Origin: JALONO01 sp038209965
GTDB taxonomy: Bacteria > Bacteroidota > Bacteroidia > Cytophagales > Thermoflexibacteraceae
Length of the DNA: 43,311 nt
Direction: 5' to 3'
Assembly: GCA_038209965.1 (NCBI GenBank)
Contig: JBBQXF010000031.1
Location: forward strand, 1 to 43,311
Of the stretch, positions 24,752 to 31,986 are shown piece by piece; the stretch's first letter is position 1, and each line of letters starts with the position of its first letter. The notes beneath the pieces are model-generated. The model was not told the origin of the DNA and did no database searches. It saw nothing but the letters and a program-made list of their open reading frames with translations. Made by a program: the position numbers and the translations under genes.

Positions 24752-27139
24752 ATGTGGGAAAAGGTTGCTGAATTCTCCCTTCGCTTTCGGTTGTGGATCA
24801 TTGTTGCACTGGTGGTCATCACGGCTTTCATGGGTTGGCAAGCCCAGAAGGCGGAAATGTCCTATGATTTTTCCAAGGCCGTGCCGCCCACCGACCCCGA
24901 AATGGTCTATTATCAGCAGTTTCTCAAGACCTACGGCGAGGATGGCAACCTGTTTGTGATTGGCCTGAAAGACAGCGCGGTTTACCGTTACAAGACTTTT
25001 AAAAAGTTTAGCGATCTGGCCCAATCCATTGCCAAGGTAGCAGGGGTGAACGAAGTGCTCTCCATTCCCACGCTGCGCTACATCGAGAAACAGGCGGCCA
25101 CGAAGCGTTTTGTGTTCACCCCACTTTTTCAGCAATTTCCGCAAAGCCAGGCCCAACTCGATAGTTTATTGGGGGAAATGCGCACCATCAAGTTTTACGA
25201 AAACCAAATCATCAACCCCCAAAACGGGGCGACGATGATCGTGGTGGCCATCAACAAAGAGGTGGTGAGAACCCCGGCCCGGGCCAAGCTGGTGTTCGAC
25301 ATCATGGAAATGGGCGAGGCGTTCAGCCAGGCTACGGGGATCGAGCTCCACTACTCGGGCGTGCCCTACGTGCGCACCGTCGTGGCCAAAAATGTGCGCC
25401 AAGAATTGAGTATGTTTTTGGCATTGTCGCTGGCCGTGACGGTAGCGGTGATGTACCTCTTTTTTCGGGCTTTGGCCCCAGTGCTGGCCTCGGTGTGCCT
25501 CATCGCCATGGTCGTCGTGTGGACGATGGGCACTATTGGCCTCTTGGGCTTCAAGATTACGATCCTGACCGGACTACTGCCCCCCATTTTGGTCGTGATC
25601 GGCATCCCCAATTGCATCTATCTGATTACCAAATATCACCAAGAGTTTTTGCATTCTGGGGATCGTTTTAATGCGTTGAAAGTAGTGATCCGAAAAATCG
25701 GGGCCGTCACCCTTATCACCAATGCCACTACTGCCATTGGTTTTGCCGTTTTGCTGTTTGTCGATGTGTCCGTTTTGAAAGAATTTGGGCTGGTGGCGGG
25801 CATCAACATTGTCAATACGTTTGTTATCACGTTGCTCCTTCTGCCCGCCGTTTTTTCTTTTTTGCCCGATCCCTCAGCCCGCCACACCCGCCACCTCGAT
25901 CGCCAACGGATGCGGGGCATCTTGTTGCGACTGGTACGAATCACTTCCAACCATCGAATGGCCGTTTATGGCACAGCGCTCACGCTGGTAGTGGTGTCAG
26001 TGGTGGGCCTTTTGCGGATCAAGTCGGTGTCCTACATGGTGGACGATTTGCCACAGGACAGTCCCGTAATTCGCGACCTACAATTTTTTGAGGCCAATTT
26101 CAAGGGGGTGATGCCCTTGGAAATAGTGGTGGACACGGGCAAGAAGCGGGTGCTGCGCGACCTGAAACGCCTCCGCAAGATTGATGAACTGGAAAACTAT
26201 CTGCGGGGACTGGCGCACGTTTCCCCGCCCATCTCGGCCGTGAGCTTTCTCAAGGCCGCCAACCAGGCCCTGGGCACTGTGCGGATTGCGGAGACCTACT
26301 CCCTGCCCTCCCAGTCGGGCGAACTGCTCGCCATTGAGCGGTATACCCGGGATCAGCAGGGCAATGCCGACCTCATGAACAGTTTTGTGGACAGCACCGG
26401 GCAACAGTTGCGCATTACCATGAAAGTAGCGGATCTGGGCTCGATTGAGATGGATAAATTGGTCAAACAGCAAATCATTCCCCAAACCGAGGAAATTTTG
26501 GCGGGTACAGGCATGACGGCCCACATCACCGGTTCTACGCTGCTGTTCATCAAGGGCAACGGTTTTTTGATCCGAAACATGCAGCAGAGTTTGGCCTTGG
26601 CCATTGTGCTGATCGGGGCCATTATTGGGGTGCTGTTCCGCAATGTGCGCATTATGCTGATTACTATCGCTTCCAATTTGCTCCCCATCCTGATGACGGC
26701 CGGGATGATGGGTTTTCTGGGCATCCCCCTCAAGCCCAGTACTGCGCTCATTTTCAGCATTGTATTTGGGATTGCCGTGGACGATGCCATTCACTTTTTG
26801 GCCCGCTATCGCCAAGAACTGAAGCACCACAACTTCAATGTGGAAGTGGCCGTGCGCACCAGCATCATGGAAACTGGCATCAGTATGATCTATACTTCGG
26901 TCGTCTTGTTTGCCGGTTTTATCATCTTTATTGGCTCGGAATTTGGCGGCACTGTTGCCTTGGGTGCGCTCACATCAGCTACTTTATTGGTGGCGATGGT
27001 GACCAACTTAGTGCTGTTGCCCAGCCTGTTGCACACGTTCAGCAAGGGCCGGGCCGACACTGCCACCGAGGATGATGTGATCGAAGAGGATTCGGAAGAG
27101 GTAAAACCAGCGCCAGATAAGCGGATAGTGAGCAAATAA
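24752..27139 (+). CDS. RND-superfamily (MMPL-type) transporter
   Basis: This 795-residue inner-membrane protein has about 12 helices in the RND order: TM1 (residues 11-29), a large periplasmic loop, TM2-6 (about 215-390), TM7, a second loop and TM8-12. The second half has the usual proton-relay motif as FGIAVDDAIHFLARYRQEL. The equivalent first-half site reads VIGIPNCIYLITKYHQEF, with Asn where the second half has Asp. This size and layout match hydrophobe/lipid exporters and Patched-like proteins (MMPL, HpnN, YdfJ). The substrate is unknown. I chose the ATG at 24752 (MWEKVAEFSLRFR); a start at 24719 is unlikely. The C-terminus is acidic and cytoplasmic. Confidence 0.88.
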   Translation: MWEKVAEFSLRFRLWIIVALVVITAFMGWQAQKAEMSYDFSKAVPPTDPEMVYYQQFLKTYGEDGNLFVIGLKDSAVYRYKTFKKFSDLAQSIAKVAGVNEVLSIPTLRYIEKQAATKRFVFTPLFQQFPQSQAQLDSLLGEMRTIKFYENQIINPQNGATMIVVAINKEVVRTPARAKLVFDIMEMGEAFSQATGIELHYSGVPYVRTVVAKNVRQELSMFLALSLAVTVAVMYLFFRALAPVLASVCLIAMVVVWTMGTIGLLGFKITILTGLLPPILVVIGIPNCIYLITKYHQEFLHSGDRFNALKVVIRKIGAVTLITNATTAIGFAVLLFVDVSVLKEFGLVAGINIVNTFVITLLLLPAVFSFLPDPSARHTRHLDRQRMRGILLRLVRITSNHRMAVYGTALTLVVVSVVGLLRIKSVSYMVDDLPQDSPVIRDLQFFEANFKGVMPLEIVVDTGKKRVLRDLKRLRKIDELENYLRGLAHVSPPISAVSFLKAANQALGTVRIAETYSLPSQSGELLAIERYTRDQQGNADLMNSFVDSTGQQLRITMKVADLGSIEMDKLVKQQIIPQTEEILAGTGMTAHITGSTLLFIKGNGFLIRNMQQSLALAIVLIGAIIGVLFRNVRIMLITIASNLLPILMTAGMMGFLGIPLKPSTALIFSIVFGIAVDDAIHFLARYRQELKHHNFNVEVAVRTSIMETGISMIYTSVVLFAGFIIFIGSEFGGTVALGALTSATLLVAMVTNLVLLPSLLHTFSKGRADTATEDDVIEEDSEEVKPAPDKRIVSK

Positions 27140-27654
27140 ACCCACTTTATTGTTATCACCGTTCGCCTGTCCATTGATTGAGTACCTTTTATGGCCCAAC
27201 TTGGGCTGGTTGATTGACTTTGTGAAGGGAAGGCGTGCAGTCCAAATCAGTGCTCTCGGAAATCTAATCTCGGCAAGCACGAAGTGAAAGTTGAACAGTC
27301 ATTGTTCCCCATTTTCGTGCACAAATTGACAGTCACAAAATCACTTTGATCGGTCATTGCATCGCTCTTGAATTTGGTCAATAGTCAACTGGTGTCCCCG
27401 CCTGCCCAACCTCACTGTTGATCGGCTAAGAGAGAAATCACACCTCTTTTTTCGTGAAAGGCCCAGACTTGGGTTGGACTTTTGCGAGTAGAAATTGGCC
27501 CTTTTGCGGCACTTTTTCAAGTGGTATTTCTACGGGTTTAAACACTGCCCAAATAGAAGTTTGCCATGCTGTTGATTTTCTGCTAAAGTTTTGCCGCTGT
27601 CACTCGCAACTATTTTTTGCAACAACACGCTAATTTTTCACCTAAAAATGAGAC
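27140..27654. other. 515-bp region without a recognisable gene
   Basis: This lies between the RND gene (plus) and a possible small minus-strand gene. All frames are interrupted. One nested inverted repeat is visible: GCACGAA (27277-27283) pairs with TTCGTGC (27314-27320), and inside it GAACA (27293-27297) pairs with TGTTC (27303-27307). It could be a structured RNA or an inefficient terminator, but I see no promoter or T-run to support either. Confidence 0.4.
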
Positions 27655-27861
27655 CTACTGTTCATGCTGCTTTTTATGCTGCCTTTTACCGATTTCTTGC
27701 ATCATTTCTTTCATGTAAGCTTGATGATGGACGATTGTTGGCATAACAACTTCTCGCTGGCTGTCATCTTTCAGAGACTGGTCGGCAGTTTGCTTCGAAA
27801 TACAAGCAAAAGGTAAGCTCACTGCTGCGATACTGATCGGAGCAATATTTGGGTTTTTCAG
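27655..27861 (-). CDS. possible 68-residue exported small protein, CTG start
   Basis: Eight bases after the hpf-like stop codon a frame opens at CTG and runs to a TAG at 27655. It starts MKNPNIAPISIAAVSLPFAC, which looks like a short signal or lipoprotein leader (lipobox not canonical: LPFAC). A polar tail rich in His, Gln, Lys and Met follows (MPTIVHHQAYMKEMMQEIGK, RQHKKQHEQ). There is no ATG, GTG or TTG at a better place. Either CTG is used, coupled to the upstream gene, or the start has been lost. I base this on signal-like composition and spacing only. Confidence 0.4.
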   Translation of the reverse strand: MKNPNIAPISIAAVSLPFACISKQTADQSLKDDSQREVVMPTIVHHQAYMKEMMQEIGKRQHKKQHEQ

Positions 27862-27869
27862 GATTTTAT

Positions 27870-28184
27870 TTAATAATTTTGAAGGCGACCAAGAATGGTT
27901 TCCAAAGAATTTTTTAGTTTATCAATAGCACCAGATACGGCTAGCTCCACGGTATTGGCTTGGCATGAAACGGCTATCGGCTGCCGGCCTTCAAGCCTAG
28001 CTTCCAGCAAACATCGGACATCATTTAATCCTTCTTTTTTCCCACTTTCATCGGATAGATGAACTTCTATCCTCGTAATATGGGATTCAACTCTTCTTAG
28101 CTCTTCAGTTATTAGGGAGGTAAAATAAAGCGCCTGCTTTTCGTCTCCATTTATCGTTTTGTCAGTGTTAAATTGTATTTTCAT
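27870..28184 (-). CDS. HPF/RaiA-family ribosome-associated protein
   Basis: This 104-residue protein resembles short hibernation-promoting factors that occupy the decoding centre of idle ribosomes. The pattern MKIQFNTDKTI, HITRIEVHLSDESGKKEG, DVRCLLEARLEGRQPIAV and AVSGAIDKLKNSLETILGRL matches the beta-alpha-beta-beta-beta-alpha HPF fold with its conserved E-A-R-L-E-G-R-QPI core. There is no long-HPF dimerisation domain. It lies 95 bp downstream of the BON gene on the same strand, so both may be induced together under stress (inference). Confidence 0.82.
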   Translation of the reverse strand: MKIQFNTDKTINGDEKQALYFTSLITEELRRVESHITRIEVHLSDESGKKEGLNDVRCLLEARLEGRQPIAVSCQANTVELAVSGAIDKLKNSLETILGRLQNY

Positions 28185-28279
28185 TGTTTTGTGGTGTTAA
28201 TGTATTTAGATTGATTTTTAAGATTTTTAAATAACTAGGGCTAAAAAATGGAGCGAACAGTATTTGTTCACTTTATTTT

Positions 28280-28951
28280 TTAGCTAACCAAAGCATAATA
28301 GTAATCGACGACCAATTCGTTTTTTACATGCCAAATTCCGAGTGTGTTCCAAGCAATGCGTCCAGCCTCTTCTTTTTGATACCAAGAACTCACCGTTCCA
28401 GAGAGGGTTACGGTTGTTCCAGAAACTTTTACCTCAATGTCGCTATCATTGACTGACCAGCTTCTTGCAATTGCATTTTCAACATTTTCCTGTTCAATCA
28501 TATCGTGTGATTCTGATTTGATGTTAATGTTGTTAGTTACCCCTCTAACACTAGAAAGATAATTCACTGCACTTTTGGCTGCGTCTTTTTGATAGTTCCA
28601 TGGAAGTTCGCCTTCCAACGTCACCCAGCCATCTTCGATTTTTACGGTTACCTTGTCTTTGGGTACCGACCAGTTTGATTTCAAAGCATTTAAAACTTCG
28701 TTGGCAATTTCTACGTCGGTCTTTATCCATGAACTTGGTAATTCCACTTCAATTTTTTCAACCAATGCTCTAACGCCAATTACTTTTTTAGCTGCATTTT
28801 CGGCTTCCAATTTTTTGGCATAGCTGTCCACAACTCCTGTAAGAGAAACGACCCCATCTTTGGCGGTAACCCCAATTTCGGCTGCATTCAATAACGGTTC
28901 CCATTTAATCGCATTTTGAACGTCGGTTTGTAATTCTGAGTTATTTTTCAT
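28280..28951 (-). CDS. triple-BON-domain (OsmY-like) protein
   Basis: This 223-residue protein is made of three BON domains: about residues 5-72 (DVQNAIKWEPLLNAAEIGVT, GVVSLTGVVDSYAKKLEAEN), 79-146 (EVLNALKSNWSVPKDKVTVK, GWVTLEGELPWNYQKDAAKS) and 152-218 (ENAIARSWSVNDSDIEVKVS, TVTLSGTVSSWYQKEEAGRI). Each has the conserved V-x-L-x-G-x-V strand and a later Gly-Val-x-x-V-x-N. BON domains bind phospholipid or act as envelope stress proteins in E. coli OsmY and DolP. No signal peptide is visible, unlike OsmY, so a cytoplasmic role is possible. A palindrome overlaps the putative promoter. Confidence 0.88.
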   Translation of the reverse strand: MKNNSELQTDVQNAIKWEPLLNAAEIGVTAKDGVVSLTGVVDSYAKKLEAENAAKKVIGVRALVEKIEVELPSSWIKTDVEIANEVLNALKSNWSVPKDKVTVKIEDGWVTLEGELPWNYQKDAAKSAVNYLSSVRGVTNNINIKSESHDMIEQENVENAIARSWSVNDSDIEVKVSGTTVTLSGTVSSWYQKEEAGRIAWNTLGIWHVKNELVVDYYYALVS

Positions 28952-28975
28952 CCTAAAAAAAGTTTAAGTAGCCAC

Positions 28976-28995
28976 TGTATTGTTACGACAATACA
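28976..28995. promoter_or_regulatory. 20-bp palindromic operator candidate upstream of the BON gene
   Basis: TGTATTGT-TACG-ACAATACA is a perfect 8-bp inverted repeat with a 4-bp centre. It lies 25-44 bp before the BON ATG and overlaps a -7-like box (TTCCTTTG, 29001-28994) by two bases. The ATTGT-N4-ACAAT symmetry recalls CRP/FNR-type sites, but the regulator is unknown. Confidence 0.55.
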
Positions 28996-29232
28996 AAGGA
29001 ACAGCCATCATAGAAATTATGTGTTACATCAAGATGAAAAGGTGTTTCATTATTCACACATTTATTTTGTGGAATAGACGAAATTAGCTCAGAAAAAAGT
29101 ACGGTATTTTTATAGGTGCTTTTGGTTGGGCAAAATACCTCTTACATTTTTTGTGAAGGAATGGCATTTATCGATCAATTCAACACCTTGTCGGTTCGTA
29201 TTGGCACTGTCGTTAGCACAGCTTTCAACGGA

Positions 29233-29273
29233 GGGCTAGGGCCGCACCCACGTCATAGGCGCGGCCCTAGCCC
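29233..29273. terminator. GC-rich inverted repeat after uxaC
   Basis: A perfect 13-bp stem (GGGCTAGGGCCGC) has a 15-nt loop and starts 10 nt after the uxaC stop on the minus strand. There is no T-run on either strand, so it may be an mRNA-stabilising or intrinsic hairpin rather than a strong terminator. Confidence 0.5.
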
Positions 29274-29283
29274 CATTCAAGAT

Positions 29284-30690
29284 CTAAAACCCAAAGTAGT
29301 TTTTGGCATTGTGGTAGCAGATATCGCGCACCAGTTGGCCCAAGTGGGCCATTTCGCGGGGCAGTTCCCCTCGCTCAACCTCACTGCCGATCAAATTGCA
29401 CAGGATTCGGCGAAAGTACTCGTGGCGGGGATAGGACAGAAAACTCCGCGAATCGGTGAGCATCCCGACAAAGCAGCTCAACAGGCCCATATTTGACAGG
29501 GCATTGATCTGTTTTTCCATCCCGTCTTTTTGATCCAAAAACCACCAGCCCGAGCCAAATTGCATTTTTCCACGCACCGATCCGTCGTTAAAATTGCCCA
29601 CCATGGTGGCAAAGAGCTCGTTGTCGCGCGGGTTGAGGTTGTAAAGGATGGTGCGGGCGAGCTGATCCCCGGTGTCCAGTTTGTCCAAGTACCGGGACAG
29701 GGGCCGCGCCATCTCGAAATCACCGACCGAATCCACCCCGCAGTCAGGCCCCAAGCGGCGGAGCAGGCGGGTGTTGTTGTTGCGGAGCGCGCCCAAGTGG
29801 AACTGCTGGGTCCAGCCCCGTGCATGATAGGCTTGGCCCAAGTGCAGCAGGACGGCCGATTTGAATTTCCCGATCTCCCCAGAGGTCAGGGGTTCTTCGC
29901 CCAGCAAAGCTTTTTTGAAAATTGCTTTAACTTCTTTGGTTTTAAAATCTTCCGCGTACATGGTTTCCAACCCATGATCGGCCAGTCGGCAGCCCACGCG
30001 GGCAAAATCGGCCATGCGAGTGTCCAAAGCTTCGAGTAAGTGCTTGAACTTGGTGATTTCCAAGCCGGCCGCCTCGCCCAATTTGCGCAAATAAGCCCGC
30101 CAAACGATTGGCTGCTCAATGGCCAAGGCTTTGTCGGGCCGAAAAGTGGGCAAGATTTTGGGGCCGAAGGCAGGGCCTTGTTGGAGCTGCCGGTGCCAAA
30201 TGAGCGAGTCGGCGGGGTCGTCGGTGGTGCACACCACTTCCACGTTCATTTGCCCGAGCAGCCCCCGGGCACTGCAACCGGGCTGTTGCAATTGCCGGGT
30301 GCAGTTTTCGTAAATTGAGCGGGCCGAGCCGGGGTTGAGCAGTTGGTGGATACCAAACGGGCGGCGCAGTTCCATGTGCGTCCAGTGGTAGAGCGGGTTG
30401 CGCATGGTATGGGGCACCACTTCGGCCCATTTTTCAAACTTTTCGTAGTCGTCAGCCTCGCCAGTGATGTATTTTTCGGCAATTCCGTAGGTGCGCATGG
30501 CCCGCCATTTATAGTGGTCGCCATCGATCCAGATTTTGGTCAGGTTCTCAAATTGGCGATCTTGCGCAATGTCCTGGGGCGAAAGGTGGCAATGATAGTC
30601 GATAATGGGCAACGAGGCGGCGTGTTCATGGTATAATATCTTGGCAGCGTGGCTTTGCAGGATAAAATCATCGCTCAGAAAGTCTTGCAT
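29284..30690 (-). CDS. uxaC: glucuronate (uronate) isomerase
   Basis: The enzyme interconverts D-glucuronate and D-fructuronate, and D-galacturonate and D-tagaturonate, in hexuronate degradation. The 468-residue amidohydrolase-fold protein has the metal-site motif IIDYHCHLSPQDIAQDR (His-x-His, about residues 29-45), DHYKWRAMRTYGIAEKYITG, the VVCTTDDPADSLIWHRQ strand and the FRPDKAL segment typical of UxaC. The length is normal (about 465-475). No other hexuronate gene (uxuA, uxuB, kduI, transporters) is nearby, so it is isolated from its pathway here. A near-consensus -7 box TTAATTTG (30714-30721) lies 23 nt upstream. Confidence 0.95.
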   Translation of the reverse strand: MQDFLSDDFILQSHAAKILYHEHAASLPIIDYHCHLSPQDIAQDRQFENLTKIWIDGDHYKWRAMRTYGIAEKYITGEADDYEKFEKWAEVVPHTMRNPLYHWTHMELRRPFGIHQLLNPGSARSIYENCTRQLQQPGCSARGLLGQMNVEVVCTTDDPADSLIWHRQLQQGPAFGPKILPTFRPDKALAIEQPIVWRAYLRKLGEAAGLEITKFKHLLEALDTRMADFARVGCRLADHGLETMYAEDFKTKEVKAIFKKALLGEEPLTSGEIGKFKSAVLLHLGQAYHARGWTQQFHLGALRNNNTRLLRRLGPDCGVDSVGDFEMARPLSRYLDKLDTGDQLARTILYNLNPRDNELFATMVGNFNDGSVRGKMQFGSGWWFLDQKDGMEKQINALSNMGLLSCFVGMLTDSRSFLSYPRHEYFRRILCNLIGSEVERGELPREMAHLGQLVRDICYHNAKNYFGF

Positions 30691-30762
30691 AGTCCTATGA
30701 CGGTTAAGTTGGCCAAATTAATCAGGAACGGCCGTAGGTGCAATATAATGGAGATTTATTTT

Positions 30763-30770
30763 TTTCTTTG
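30763..30770 (+). promoter_or_regulatory. -7-like box TTTCTTTG upstream of miaA
   Basis: Seven of eight positions match TAnnTTTG and CCCC follows, as at other promoters here. It favours the ATG at 30800, which gives a leader of about 24 nt, over the ATG at 30779, which would be almost leaderless. Confidence 0.35.
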
Positions 30771-30799
30771 CCCCATTGATGAGTTTTGATCCCGATCAC

Positions 30800-31696
30800 A
30801 TGAAACAGTTGGTGGCCATTGTCGGGCCAACGGCGGTGGGCAAAACCGCCCTTGCCATACGGTTAGCGGGGGCACTCGCCACTGAGGTTATTTCGGCCGA
30901 TTCCCGGCAGTTTTTTCGGGAAATGAGCATCGGCACAGCCAAGCCCTCGCCCCAAGAACTGGCCCTCGTGCCCCACCATTTTATTGGCTCCCATTCGGTC
31001 ACCGTTCCCTACAATGCTGGGCAATTTGAGCGCGAAGCCTCGCAATGTTTGGCCCATTTGTTTGCCGAGAAGGCCCAAGTGGTGCTGGTTGGCGGTTCGG
31101 GCCTGTACGTCTCGGCCCTGTGTGAGGGCATCGATGACATGCCCGCCATCCCGGCGGACGTCCGCCAACAGCTCAATCAACGGCTGGCCGCCGAGGGATT
31201 GGCCGTGTTGCAGGCCGAACTGGCTGCGTTGGATCCCGTTTACTATGCCAGCGTGGATCGGGCCAACCCTGCGCGGATCGTCCGGGCGTTGGAGGTGATT
31301 GCGGCCACCGGGCGGCCCTATTCTGCCTTCCGCCAAAAAGCCAATGCGCAGCGGCCCTACCGGATCCAAAAAATTGGTTTGGACTTGCCCCGGCCGTTGC
31401 TCTACGCCCGGATCGAGGCCCGGGTGGAAGCCATGATGGCGGCTGGACTGCTGGCCGAAGTGCAGTCGCTCTGGGACTTTCGCCACCTGAATGCGCTGCA
31501 AACAGTGGGCTATGCTGAACTTTTTGACCATTTAGCGGGTAATATCTCACTTGATGCCGCCGTGGCACTCATCAAACAGCACACCCGCAACTACGCCAAA
31601 CGCCAGTTGACTTGGTTTCGCAAGGATCCGGCCACCCAATGGTTTCACCCCGAAGATTGGGCTGGCATTTACCGGGCCGTAGAACAGATAGAATAA
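30800..31696 (+). CDS. miaA: tRNA dimethylallyltransferase
   Basis: The enzyme transfers a dimethylallyl group to A37 of tRNAs that read UNN codons. The 298-residue protein has the P-loop IVGPTAVGKTALAIRLAG (near the N-terminus), ISADSRQFFREMSIGTAKPS with the catalytic-site DSRQ, VPHHFIGS, VLVGGSGLYVSAL, and the C-terminal KQHTRNYAKRQLTWFRKD. The ATG at 30800 (MKQLVAIVGPT) fits family N-termini best; 30779 would add seven residues. It is divergent from uxaC. Confidence 0.95.
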   Translation: MKQLVAIVGPTAVGKTALAIRLAGALATEVISADSRQFFREMSIGTAKPSPQELALVPHHFIGSHSVTVPYNAGQFEREASQCLAHLFAEKAQVVLVGGSGLYVSALCEGIDDMPAIPADVRQQLNQRLAAEGLAVLQAELAALDPVYYASVDRANPARIVRALEVIAATGRPYSAFRQKANAQRPYRIQKIGLDLPRPLLYARIEARVEAMMAAGLLAEVQSLWDFRHLNALQTVGYAELFDHLAGNISLDAAVALIKQHTRNYAKRQLTWFRKDPATQWFHPEDWAGIYRAVEQIE

Positions 31697-31986
31697 GCTT
31701 GCTCCGCAAATCGGGAGGCTCAACTTTCTACTTTCTTTAAAAATAAAAACTAGTTATTGGCATTGTTTTCAATTGCGCTTGTATTGGTTGAAAATCAATA
31801 AATTACCGGTTCCTGCAACGTATTGGATGGAGAAACAACAGCACTTTTGATCAATAACCTCCTCATTTACAGGGTAACGAGTAGAAAATAAAGTTGTCAA
31901 GGTGATTATCGGTAAAAAGCAATATCCACTATGTTAATTATGAAAACATAAAACCTCGCTATTAAAACGCTGCCATTTGCCATTTA
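31697..31986. other. 290-bp convergent gap between miaA and the kinase gene
   Basis: The region is AT-rich. It starts with a 15-bp sequence (31695-31709) nearly identical to one near the rpoB promoter (20238-20252). I see no gene or clear terminator. Confidence 0.4.

Larger units (their letters stand above)
28952..29283. other. 332-bp gap between the BON gene and uxaC
   Basis: The left part holds the BON promoter region and its palindrome. The right part holds the inverted repeat at 29233-29273. I see no coding sequence I can support. Confidence 0.5.

Noticed and set aside
26078..26830. A 250-codon minus-strand frame within the RND transporter gene
   Set aside because: It is antisense to a conserved membrane protein. 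Its product is His/Gln/Gly-rich without known motifs.
31697..31986. tRNA or other RNA gene in the convergent gap
   Set aside because: I found no T-loop-like sequence, acceptor pairing or CCA end here or in the other gaps.
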